In this document: positions 1-7,711 of the stretch, in pieces
How positions within the stretch are numbered: position 1 is the first letter of the stretch
How the letters are laid out: each line of letters starts with the position of its first letter
Source: Bradyrhizobium nanningense
Lineage (GTDB): Bacteria > Pseudomonadota > Alphaproteobacteria > Rhizobiales > Xanthobacteraceae
Direction of reading: 5' to 3'
DNA length: 53,133 nucleotides
Assembly (NCBI RefSeq): GCF_004114535.1
Contig: NZ_LBJC01000074.1
Location: 1 to 53,133 of the forward strand
Translations under genes and position numbers: made by a program
The notes under the pieces: generated by a model
What the model saw: only the letters and a program-made list of their open reading frames with translations
Database searches by the model: none
Told to the model about the DNA's origin: nothing

Positions 1-60
1 CGCAGACACTCGGCTATCGGCTATATCAGCCCGGTCGAGATGGAGCTAAAATCGGCTTGA
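1..60 (+). pseudogene. IS3-family transposase, C-terminal end (cut by window edge)
   Basis: Reading frame 1 from base 1 gives RRHSAIGYISPVEMELKSA and then TGA at 58-60. The pattern RRHSA-GY-SP-E is the usual C-terminus of the integrase-type (DDE) OrfB transposases of the IS3 family. Only the last 19 codons are in the window, so it cannot be told whether the element is intact to the left. It points toward potI, whose stop is about 100 bases away on the other strand. Confidence 0.8.
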
Positions 61-89
61 ACCCTGTCCACTTTTTTGGGGGAAGATCA
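61..89 (+). mobile_element. Probable right terminal inverted repeat of the IS element
   Basis: Directly after the transposase stop is a C/T/G-rich stretch with a run of T then a run of G, ending GGGGGAAGATCA. Read from outside it begins TGATCTTCCCCC, and IS3-family ends typically start with TG followed by a purine- and C-rich repeat. The outer boundary is therefore put at about base 89. The other end is outside the window, so neither the inverted repeat nor a target duplication can be confirmed. Confidence 0.5.
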
Positions 90-156
90 GACTACCTCTG
101 CAGAGGCAGACTGGATTGATCTTTGTCGCAAGAGTTCCTCGCAATGACAGCAAGGG

Positions 157-969
157 CTACAACGGTGCCGCGCTCTCGCCCTGCGAACTCGACAGTTTCG
201 AGGCGAGCGAGGCGATGACGATGACGACAGCGATCAGGGCGATCACCAGCGTGCAGATCGCGTTGATCTCCGGCTTCACCCCCAAACGCACCTCGGAGTA
301 GATCCGGATCGGCAGCGTCGCCGAGCCGGGCCCGGTGGTGAAGCTCGCGATCACGAGGTCATCGAGCGACAGGGTGAAGGCCAGCATCCAGCCGGCGACG
401 ATCGCGGGGGCGATCAGCGGCAACGTCACGGACACGAATGCGCGGACCGGGTCGCAGCCGAGGTCCATCGCCGCCTCCTCCAGCGAACGATCGAGCGAGC
501 CGAGCCGCGACTGCACGACCACGGCGACGAAGCACATCGTCAGCGTGGTGTGCGCGATCGTCACGGTCCAGAAACCGCGCTCGGCGTTCAGGGCGACGAA
601 CAGCAGCAGCAGCGACAGACCAGTGATCACCTCCGGCATCACCAGTGGCGCATAGAGCATTCCGGAGAACAGCGTACGGCCGCGGAAGCGTTCGCCACGC
701 GACAGCGCGACGGCGGCGAGCGTGCCGAGCAGCGTGGCAATGGTCGCGGAGGCGACCGCGACCCGCAGGCTCATCCAGGCCGCCTCGATCATGGCGCGGT
801 CATTGAAGAACGCGTGATACCAGCGCAGCGACCAACCGCCCCACACCGTCACCAGACGCGAGGCGTTGAAGGAATAGATGACGAGGATGAGGATCGGCAG
901 ATAAAGGAACGCCAGTCCCAGCGCGAGCGAGGCGATGTTGAAGCGGGAGAGACGGGAGACCTTGCGCAT
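157..969 (-). CDS. potI: ABC transporter permease, PotI/PotC-type
   Basis: Inner-membrane permease of a polyamine-type ABC importer (270 residues, the usual size). Hydrophobic segments begin at about residue 12, and the cytoplasmic coupling loop that docks on the ATPase is visible as EEAAMDLG at about 164-171. The start is ATG at 969, five bases from the stop of potH, so translation is probably coupled. It is the last gene of a leftward potG-potH-potI unit. Its stop lies some 70 bases from the inferred end of an IS3-type element. Substrate is inferred from family only; putrescine or spermidine is likely but other small cations or sugars are possible in this family. Confidence 0.88.
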   Translation of the reverse strand: MRKVSRLSRFNIASLALGLAFLYLPILILVIYSFNASRLVTVWGGWSLRWYHAFFNDRAMIEAAWMSLRVAVASATIATLLGTLAAVALSRGERFRGRTLFSGMLYAPLVMPEVITGLSLLLLFVALNAERGFWTVTIAHTTLTMCFVAVVVQSRLGSLDRSLEEAAMDLGCDPVRAFVSVTLPLIAPAIVAGWMLAFTLSLDDLVIASFTTGPGSATLPIRIYSEVRLGVKPEINAICTLVIALIAVVIVIASLASKLSSSQGESAAPL

Positions 970-973
970 TGTC

Positions 974-1888
974 TCAGCGCCCCAGTTCCAGTTGCCGCCT
1001 CTGCAGCCGCTCGTACAGCAACAGCGGCACCAGCAGCACGACCAGCAGCACGATGGCCGCGGCAGAGGCGACCGGCCAGTCCTTGTTGGTGAAGAATTCG
1101 AGCCACAAGGTCTGGCCGATCATCAGCGAATTGGAGCCGGCCAGAAGGTCCGGAATGACGAATTCGCCGACGATGGGAATGAAGCACAGCAGCACGCCGG
1201 CGCCGACGCCGGGCAGCGACAGCGGGAAGGTGACGAGCCAGAACACCTGCCACGGCGGCGCACCGAGATCGGCGGCTGCCTCCTCCAGCGCCGGCTCCAT
1301 CTTGGCGAGCGTGGCGTAGAGCGGCAGGATCATGAACGGCAAATAGGAATAGACGATGCCGATATACATCGCGCTGTCGGTGGAGAGCCAGACCACGGGC
1401 TGGCTGACCAGATGCAGTGCCAGCAGGATCTGGTTGAGCAGGCCGTCGTGCTGCAGAATGTTGATCCAGGCATAGATGCGGATCAGGAACGAGGTCCAGA
1501 ACGGCACGATCACCAGCACCATCACCACCGCCTGCCAACTCTTCGGCAGCCGCGCCATGCCATAGGCGATGGGATAGCCGATCAGCAGCAACAGCGCAGT
1601 CGCCGTGACGGCGACGGTAAGGCTGCGCACATAAGCAAACACATAGATATCGTCGGAGGCGAGCAGCCTGAAATTGTCGAACGACAGCGCAGCAAGGGCC
1701 GCCTTGAGCGCGTCCCATCCCGCCGTCACGTCGAACACCGGATCGTAGGGCGGCTGTGCGATCGCGGTTTGCGACAGGCTGATCTTCAAGACGAAGGCGA
1801 ACGGCACCAGGAAGAACAGCACCATCCAGACATACGGCGCGATCGCGGCAAAGCGCGCTGGCCTTGCGAAGATGCGGCGGGCGCTCAT
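974..1888 (-). CDS. potH: ABC transporter permease, PotH/PotB-type
   Basis: Second membrane subunit of the importer, 304 residues from the chosen start. The first membrane helix is at about 15-35, and the EAA loop EEAAADLG lies at about 202-209, followed by a hydrophobic C-terminal half. The start is ATG at 1888, which overlaps the potG stop by four bases (ATGA); a longer reading from 1906 would overlap potG further and is less likely. PotH and PotI would form the heterodimeric channel, with PotG supplying ATP hydrolysis. Assigned from motif, length and context. Confidence 0.88.
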   Translation of the reverse strand: MSARRIFARPARFAAIAPYVWMVLFFLVPFAFVLKISLSQTAIAQPPYDPVFDVTAGWDALKAALAALSFDNFRLLASDDIYVFAYVRSLTVAVTATALLLLIGYPIAYGMARLPKSWQAVVMVLVIVPFWTSFLIRIYAWINILQHDGLLNQILLALHLVSQPVVWLSTDSAMYIGIVYSYLPFMILPLYATLAKMEPALEEAAADLGAPPWQVFWLVTFPLSLPGVGAGVLLCFIPIVGEFVIPDLLAGSNSLMIGQTLWLEFFTNKDWPVASAAAIVLLVVLLVPLLLYERLQRRQLELGR

Positions 1889-3051
1889 GATTGCAGCACC
1901 ACGCAATCATCGGGCGAGAACCAGGCGACGATTTGCTGGTCCACGCTGTAGGCGTCGACATCCAGCCGCGCGCTGTTGGCGACGGACGCCTGCACCGTTC
2001 CGCCGGTTTCGAGCTTCACCTTGTAGGTGGTGCTGCCACCGAGATAGCAGACGTCGGCGATCACGCCATCGAGCCGGTTGATCGCCGTCTCATAGCCGGC
2101 CTCGCTCACCGGGCCGCGCCGCGACAGCTTGACCTTCTCGGGGCGGATCGCGACCGCCAATTTTCCCGCGCCGACCGGCTCGCGTGGCTCAGCCACCACC
2201 AGCGGCCCCGCATCGCGCGTGCCAATGACCAGGCGATGACCATCGCGCAATTTGGTCTCGCCGTCGAATACATTGACGTCGCCGACGAACTCCGCGATCC
2301 AGCGCGAGCGCGGCGCCTCGTAGAGTTCGCGGGGGCTCGCGACCTGGGCGAGCTTGCCGGCGTTCATCACACCGATCCGGCTCGCCATCGTCATCGCCTC
2401 CTCCTGGTCGTGGGTGACGATGATGAAGGTCGTGCCGAGCCGACGCTGCAATTCCATCAATTCGCCTTGCGTGCTCTCGCGCAGCTTCTTGTCGAGCGCC
2501 GCAAGCGGCTCGTCGAGCAGCAAGAGCTGCGGCCGCCGTGCCAGCGCGCGAGCCAGCGCCACGCGCTGGCGCTGGCCGCCGGAGAGCTGGTCGGGCTTGC
2601 GCTTCTCCAGCCCTTCGAGCTTCACCAGTGCGACCATCTCGGCTACCCGTGTGGCGATGTCGGCACGCGCCATGCCGGCGCGCTTCAGGCCAAAGGCGAT
2701 GTTGTCGCGCACGGAGAGATGCGGAAACAGCGCGTAGTTCTGGAACATCATGTTGATCGGCCGCTCATGCGGCAAGGCCTGCGCGATGTCCTTATCCCCG
2801 AGCAGGATGCGCCCCTCGTCCGGCGCCTCGAAGCCGGCGAGCATGCGCAGCAGCGTGGTCTTGCCACAGCCGCTCGGGCCGAGGAGCGCGAAAAATTCGC
2901 CGGCCCTGATGTCGAGCGAGACACCATCCACGGCGCGGAACGTCCCGAACGTCTTGGCGACGCCCTCGATGCGCAGCAGCGGCTGGCCGGGGGCTGCTTC
3001 TCGATCGGCCGCACCTGTCGCGGCGTGCGTTTTGGGCAATTCGTCGGTCAT
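1885..3051 (-). CDS. potG: ABC transporter ATP-binding protein, PotG/PotA-type
   Basis: ATPase of the polyamine-type importer, 388 residues. Walker A GPSGCGKTT is at about 58-66, the signature LSGGQRQR at 156-163, Walker B with DEPLAALD at about 180-187 and the switch histidine in THDQEEA at about 214. The last 110 or so residues form the TOBE-type regulatory domain usual in this subfamily. ATG at 3051 follows an AGGGAA sequence and is preferred to TTG at 3069. First gene of the potGHI unit. The gene for a periplasmic binding protein (PotF/PotD), normally linked, is not in the window; upstream lies a dehydrogenase gene transcribed in the same direction 52 bases away. Confidence 0.9.
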   Translation of the reverse strand: MTDELPKTHAATGAADREAAPGQPLLRIEGVAKTFGTFRAVDGVSLDIRAGEFFALLGPSGCGKTTLLRMLAGFEAPDEGRILLGDKDIAQALPHERPINMMFQNYALFPHLSVRDNIAFGLKRAGMARADIATRVAEMVALVKLEGLEKRKPDQLSGGQRQRVALARALARRPQLLLLDEPLAALDKKLRESTQGELMELQRRLGTTFIIVTHDQEEAMTMASRIGVMNAGKLAQVASPRELYEAPRSRWIAEFVGDVNVFDGETKLRDGHRLVIGTRDAGPLVVAEPREPVGAGKLAVAIRPEKVKLSRRGPVSEAGYETAINRLDGVIADVCYLGGSTTYKVKLETGGTVQASVANSARLDVDAYSVDQQIVAWFSPDDCVVLQS

Positions 3052-3103
3052 GTTCCCTGCCAACCCCAATTCCGCCGCACGCTAGCGGCCGATCGGCTTT
3101 TGC

Positions 3104-4582
3104 TCAACCGGGTCGGGATGGATCGTTCACACCCGCCATGAACGCGGCGAGCGTGTCGCGATCCGCCGCAGACATCGTCAGGCCAAGCTTGGAGCGGCGC
3201 CAGAGGATGTCCTCGGGAAAGCGCGCCCATTCGCAGGCCATCAGGTAGCGCACCTCGGCGCCGGTCAGTTCGGGGCCGAAGGCCGGGCCGAGTTCGTCGC
3301 GGGTCTTGGCCTCGCCAAGCACGGCCGAGAGCCGCGAGCCATAGGCCGCGACCAGGCGCCGGGCCTCCCCCTCCGAGAGAAAGCGCCAGCGCTCGCGCGC
3401 AAGGTCGACTTGGGTGTCGAAACGGTCCCAGGCGAAATCGCCGCCGGGCAGCGCCGCGCCAGCGGTCCAGCGCGGCGACATCGGATAGAACGGCGTCAAC
3501 CTCGTCACGGCCCGCTCCGCCCGGAGGCGCGAGGTCGTGACGTCGCCGCCGAACATCGTGATCAGCGGCGCCTTGCGCCGGCGCGCGTGGAACAGCGTCG
3601 TGCCGTCGCCTCGCCGTGCGGACGCAGGCGTCAAATTGACGCCGGAGACGGTCCGGATCACGTCGGCCGGGGCGACACGCTCGCGGAAATAGCGACTGGC
3701 CGCCTCGCAGAGATAGCTGATATCGGCCCCTCGCATCGCGACGATGGCGGGATCGCCGGTGAAGTCATGCGTGACCGTTCCGATCAGCGTGAACTGCCGC
3801 TCGAAGGGAGATGCGAAGATCAGTCGTCCGTCGCTGTTCTGAAAGACGTAGACGTTGTCCGAATCGAACAGCTTGGGCACGATGATCTGGCTCATCTGCA
3901 TGGCCGCTGCGGCGGGCTGCGGCTGGCGCAGCACCGTCTCCGCGACCATCGAGGCCCACGCCCCGGTGGTGTTGGCCAGCGCCCGGGCCGTGATCGTGCG
4001 GCGATGGCCGCGATCGACCATCGCTAGCCGCCATGTGTCGGTCCGATCGGCACGGACGCAGCGCGCACCGGTCCGGATCGCAGCGCCGCGTTCGGCCGCG
4101 TCCAGCGCCGTGAGCACCACCAGGCGGGAATCGTCGACGACGCAGTCCGAATATTCGAAGGCCGTGCCGAACGGCCGCTTCAGCGCGTTGCCGACCGGAT
4201 GATGGGTGATGTCGATGGTCGCAGATCCAGGCAGACCGCTCCGGCTGGTGAGGCTATCATAGAGGAACAGGCCGGCGCGCAGCAGCCAGGGTGGACGCTC
4301 GTCGGAATGCGCCGGGATCACGAAGCGCATCGGCCGGACCACATGCGGCGCAATCCGGAGCCAGATCCGGCGCTCGGCCAGGGCCCGGCGCACCCGCCAG
4401 AACCCTCGCCGCTCCAGCACCGACAAATCGCCGTGGATCAGCCGCGGTGTCGCCGAGGACGCCGCGCCGCCGAGATCGCCCTGCTCGAACAGGACGACCC
4501 GCAGACCGCGGCCGGCTGCATCGCGCGCGAGGCTGACACCGTTCAGACCACCGCCGATGATCGCAAGGTCGTAATCCGCCAT
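3104..4582 (-). CDS. glpD: FAD-dependent glycerol-3-phosphate dehydrogenase-like protein
   Basis: Probable membrane-associated flavoenzyme of the GlpD family, oxidising sn-glycerol 3-phosphate to dihydroxyacetone phosphate and passing electrons to quinone. At 492 residues it has the usual length. The N-terminal FAD-binding motif is GGGLNG at 10-15, with FEQGDLGGAASSAT at 32-45. The next motif reads RLIHGDLSVLE (47-57), where typical GlpD proteins have HGGLRYLE, so this is a divergent member and another substrate is possible. The C-terminal helical domain (DELGPAFGPELTGAEVRYL and after) matches the GlpD cap. The start is ATG at 4582 with only a weak ribosome binding site. It runs in the same direction as potGHI, 52 bases upstream, and could be co-transcribed with it. 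Confidence 0.78.
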   Translation of the reverse strand: MADYDLAIIGGGLNGVSLARDAAGRGLRVVLFEQGDLGGAASSATPRLIHGDLSVLERRGFWRVRRALAERRIWLRIAPHVVRPMRFVIPAHSDERPPWLLRAGLFLYDSLTSRSGLPGSATIDITHHPVGNALKRPFGTAFEYSDCVVDDSRLVVLTALDAAERGAAIRTGARCVRADRTDTWRLAMVDRGHRRTITARALANTTGAWASMVAETVLRQPQPAAAAMQMSQIIVPKLFDSDNVYVFQNSDGRLIFASPFERQFTLIGTVTHDFTGDPAIVAMRGADISYLCEAASRYFRERVAPADVIRTVSGVNLTPASARRGDGTTLFHARRRKAPLITMFGGDVTTSRLRAERAVTRLTPFYPMSPRWTAGAALPGGDFAWDRFDTQVDLARERWRFLSEGEARRLVAAYGSRLSAVLGEAKTRDELGPAFGPELTGAEVRYLMACEWARFPEDILWRRSKLGLTMSAADRDTLAAFMAGVNDPSRPG

Positions 4583-4620
4583 GAGGCCGTCGAGAAGGAG
4601 CGAAGCGCCCCATCATCACT

Positions 4621-4670
4621 AAAGCATGATCCGGAAAAGTGCGCAGCGGTTTTCCGAAAAGATCATGCTT
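4621..4670. repeat. Dispersed palindromic repeat, family A, copy 1
   Basis: Imperfect palindrome with arms GCATGATC and GATCATGC and an inner CGGAAAA/TTTTCCG pair. A second copy in the opposite orientation lies at 10022-10066 (42 of 45 positions agree by eye) and a degenerate one at 43191-43260. It sits between glpD and the GGDEF-EAL gene and has no coding potential. Confidence 0.85.
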
Positions 4671-4680
4671 GAACAACAAC

Positions 4681-4723
4681 CTAAAGCGCGATGACGATTC
4701 ATCCTAATCGCGTCGCGCTTTAG
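4681..4723. repeat. Palindrome CTAAAGCGCGA / TCGCGCTTTAG
   Basis: Perfect 11-base arms (4681-4691 and 4713-4723) around a 21-base spacer. The arm AAAGCGCGAT recurs at 9990, again next to a family A repeat, so the two elements probably travel as a composite unit. Confidence 0.8.
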
Positions 4724-4759
4724 AGCCATTTCCGTTCCGATGAAATCGGAACGGGGCTC
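4723..4759. repeat. Strong stem-loop in the composite repeat block
   Basis: Inner arms CCGTTCCGAT (4732-4741) and ATCGGAACGG (4745-4754) with a three-base loop, extended by outer GAGCC/GGCTC. Part of the block of four palindromes that fills the space between glpD and the next gene. Confidence 0.75.
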
Positions 4760-4772
4760 TCGATTCATATTC

Positions 4773-4823
4773 TGACGCGTTTTCTTGACGCGGACCGGTG
4801 TCCACTTCGCTCGAAAACGCTCT
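4773..4823. repeat. Dispersed palindromic repeat, family B, copy 1
   Basis: A 51-base element with GCGTTTTC and GAAAACGC arms. A copy differing at four positions lies at 12853-12903. Both copies end directly at the stop codon of a leftward gene (here the GGDEF-EAL gene, stop 4822-4824), so the folded transcript could act as a 3' end or stabilising hairpin. Confidence 0.85.
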
Positions 4824-7509
4824 AGCCGGTCTTGAGCGCGAGCTCCATGACCTCGGCGCGACCGACGAGACCGGCATACTTCCCGATCGGCAGCGGCTTA
4901 CCGAGCAGATAGCCCTGAACGCCGTCGCAGCCCTCCTTGGCGAGGAAGGCGAGCTGCTCGACCGTCTCGACGCCCTCGGCGATGATCGACATTTCGAGGC
5001 CGTGGCCGAGATCGATCACCGCACGGACGATCGCAGCCGATTGCGGGTTGCGGCCGAGATTGATGATGAAGGCCCGGTCGATCTTGATCTTGTCGAACGG
5101 GAACGCCTGGAGGTAGCTCAGCGAGGAGTAGCCGCTGCCGAAATCGTCCATGGAGATGCGCACGCCGAGCGCCTTCAGGCGACGCAGCAGCGCGAGGCCC
5201 CGGTCGAAATCTTCGATCAGCACGCCCTCGGTGATTTCCAGCTCGAGCCGGCCGGGTGCAAGGCCGGTCTCGATCAGGATCGAATGGACGAGGCCCACCA
5301 CGTCGCCGTGCATGAACTGCGCCGGCGACAGATTGACCGCGACCTGGAGCGGCTTCGGCCAGGACGCCGCCTCGCGGCAGGTCTCGCGCAGGATCCACTC
5401 GCCCATCTCGACGATCAGGCCGCTCTCCTCGGCGATCGGGATGAATTCGGCCGGCGAGACCTGGCCGCGCACCGGATGCTGCCAGCGGCACAATGCCTCG
5501 AAGCCGATGATCTCGCTCTCGGCAACGCTGTGGCCGGCGACGCCTTGCGGCTGGAAGGCGAGCGAGAGCTCGCCGTTCTTGATCGCCATCGACAAATCCT
5601 GGTGCAGCACGCGGCGATCGCGGATCTGCTGATCCATCTCCGGCTGGTAGAGGCTGATCGTGCCGCGGGACTTCTGCTTGGCGCGGAACAGCGCCGCACC
5701 GGCATTGGCGAGCAGCGAGGCGCCGTCAGTGCCGTTGTGCGGGAACACCGCCATGCCGGTGGTGGCGCCGGCGCGGACAGCCCGGCCGTCGATCTGGAAT
5801 TCCTTCGCGACGGCTTCGCCGAGATGCTGCGCCAGCGCGAGGCCGGAATCCGGCTGCTTGCCGTCGATGATGAGGCCGAATTCGTCGCCGGACAGGCGCG
5901 CGACCACGCCGCCGCGGGCGGAGTCCTGAAGCCGCTGGGCCACCTCGATCAGGAGCTTGTCGCCGAGTGCATGGCCGAAGACGTCGTTGACCTCCTTGAG
6001 GCCGTCGAGGTCGACGCACAGGACGGCGAACTCCTCGTCGGTACCTTCGCAGGCCTCGATCATCTGGGTCAGCGCCTGAAGGAACGCGGCACGGTTCGGC
6101 AGATCGGTGAGGCCGTCGTGATAGGCCATGTGCGCCATGCGCGATTCGGTCTGCCTGCGGTCGGTGACGTCCTCGTGGGTCTTGATCAGATATTGCGGCT
6201 CGCCGGCATCGCCGAGCACGGTGGCGCGGCGGGTCAGGAACAGTCGCAGGCCATCCTTGGTCGAGATCGGATGTTCCTCGGTGATCATCCCGCGTTTCTT
6301 GATCGCGGCCTCGTCGCGCGCGATGATCAGCTTGGCTTCCTTGGGGTTGAAGATATCTGACGCGGTCAGGCCCGTGGCTTCCTCGCGCCGGCGATTGAGG
6401 ATCGTCTCCGCGCTGCGATTGGCGAGCAGATAGCGTCCATCCTTGACCTGCTCGACGATCAGCGCCACCGGGATGTTGTCGACCACCAGTTCGAGGAACT
6501 TCTTGGTGCTCTCCAGCTCCTTCGACAGCGAGCGGCGGTCGGTGATGTCCTCGAACACGAGCATCAGGAATTCGGGCTTGTTGCTCTCGTTGCGGACCAC
6601 GATCCGGATCGAGGCGACCATGCGCCGCTCGCCGCCGCGATCGACCTCGAATTCGTTGCGGAACTGGCCGTCCGGCGAATCGAGTGCTGCCCGGTCGGTC
6701 GCCTCGATGCTACCAGCCGAGGCGGGTTCGAACAGCTCGCGCGCATTCTTGCCGACGACGTGGTCGCGCGAGAAGCCCCAGAACCGCTCATAGGCGCTGT
6801 TGGCGAAGATATAGCGGCCATCCTCGATGTTTTTCGCGGCCACGCAGGCCGGGACGTTGTCCAGCAGCGTTTCGAGGAATTGCTTGGTCGAGGCGAGCTG
6901 TCGCGAGAGCTTGCGCTGCTCGCTGACGTCGAGATGCGTCGCCACCGAACCGCCGTTGGGCAGCACGAAATATTTCACCAGGATGGCCCGCCCGTCCGGC
7001 AGTTCGGTGATCAGGCCGTTGGTGCTGGCCGCCTTCTCGTAGAACTCGTCGTCGGAGGCGACGCCGAGCACGCCGCGCTTGCGTCGCAGCTCGAGCAGCT
7101 CATGGCCGCTCATGTTGGCCCAGACATCCGAGCGCGTCAGGCCGTAAATCTCGAGATAGCGGTCATTGCAGAAGATGATGCGGCGCTGCGAATCCGTCAT
7201 CACCACGCCCTGATTGAGATTGTTCATGGCGGAGGAGACGAAGGCATTGCGCCGCAGCTGCAAGCGCCGGGTCCGGCGCAACGAGGAATGGATCCACAGC
7301 GCGATCGCGGCGAGGAAGGCACAGACGACGATGCCCGCGATCAGGGCTTCCCAGACCACGTTGGGATCGAGCTCACCAAGAAAGCTCGGCGCGGCAAGGC
7401 CGTCCGACAGCGCAAAGGCGCGCGCGGGCGCAACCGTGCCGGCCAGACACACAACGGCCTGCACAGCAATCGGAAGCGTGCTGCCCTCGTGCCAGTTCTT
7501 CTCAGCCAT
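4822..7509 (-). CDS. Membrane PAS-GGDEF-EAL protein (cyclic di-GMP turnover)
   Basis: Sensor protein of 895 residues for cyclic di-GMP. It has a signal-like hydrophobic stretch at 11-35, a membrane helix at 52-75, then three PAS domains (about 92-200, 210-330 and 335-455), GGDEF at about 455-625 and EAL at about 635-890. The cyclase motif is SGDEF at 540-544, a substitution of the first glycine that is often tolerated, and no RxxD inhibitory site precedes it. The EAL domain keeps its key residues: EAL at 671-673, DDFGSG at 788-793 and an EGVET motif. Phosphodiesterase activity is therefore the safer prediction; the GGDEF may be active or only bind GTP. The signal sensed by the PAS domains is unknown. 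The gene stands alone and its last codons run into a family B repeat. Confidence 0.92.
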   Translation of the reverse strand: MAEKNWHEGSTLPIAVQAVVCLAGTVAPARAFALSDGLAAPSFLGELDPNVVWEALIAGIVVCAFLAAIALWIHSSLRRTRRLQLRRNAFVSSAMNNLNQGVVMTDSQRRIIFCNDRYLEIYGLTRSDVWANMSGHELLELRRKRGVLGVASDDEFYEKAASTNGLITELPDGRAILVKYFVLPNGGSVATHLDVSEQRKLSRQLASTKQFLETLLDNVPACVAAKNIEDGRYIFANSAYERFWGFSRDHVVGKNARELFEPASAGSIEATDRAALDSPDGQFRNEFEVDRGGERRMVASIRIVVRNESNKPEFLMLVFEDITDRRSLSKELESTKKFLELVVDNIPVALIVEQVKDGRYLLANRSAETILNRRREEATGLTASDIFNPKEAKLIIARDEAAIKKRGMITEEHPISTKDGLRLFLTRRATVLGDAGEPQYLIKTHEDVTDRRQTESRMAHMAYHDGLTDLPNRAAFLQALTQMIEACEGTDEEFAVLCVDLDGLKEVNDVFGHALGDKLLIEVAQRLQDSARGGVVARLSGDEFGLIIDGKQPDSGLALAQHLGEAVAKEFQIDGRAVRAGATTGMAVFPHNGTDGASLLANAGAALFRAKQKSRGTISLYQPEMDQQIRDRRVLHQDLSMAIKNGELSLAFQPQGVAGHSVAESEIIGFEALCRWQHPVRGQVSPAEFIPIAEESGLIVEMGEWILRETCREAASWPKPLQVAVNLSPAQFMHGDVVGLVHSILIETGLAPGRLELEITEGVLIEDFDRGLALLRRLKALGVRISMDDFGSGYSSLSYLQAFPFDKIKIDRAFIINLGRNPQSAAIVRAVIDLGHGLEMSIIAEGVETVEQLAFLAKEGCDGVQGYLLGKPLPIGKYAGLVGRAEVMELALKTG

Positions 7510-7711
7510 CAGCCACCCGCGATTTCAACGTCGGATTGTCTGGCTTCACGGGTTTGGATCGGGTAAACGCCTGTACGCGCAACAGAAAAATGTGACGTGA
7601 AATACGCCAATTGCCCTGACATGATAAATTCTTCCTTAACGGAAAACGGCCGGGCGCCATTCTTCCCGGGCCTGATGCCACCGGCGCTCCCAGCGGACAT
7701 GCTGCACAACC

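Noticed and set aside
849..1961. A long leftward reading frame of about 370 codons overlapping potH
   Set aside because: It is a shifted frame of potH/potG, rich in Arg, Ala and His with no domain, while the other frame gives a perfect permease.
4798..6360. A 520-codon rightward frame opposite the GGDEF-EAL gene
   Set aside because: It is the complementary frame of a GC-rich gene; its protein is rich in His, Asp and Arg without motifs, and the leftward protein has clear PAS, GGDEF and EAL domains.
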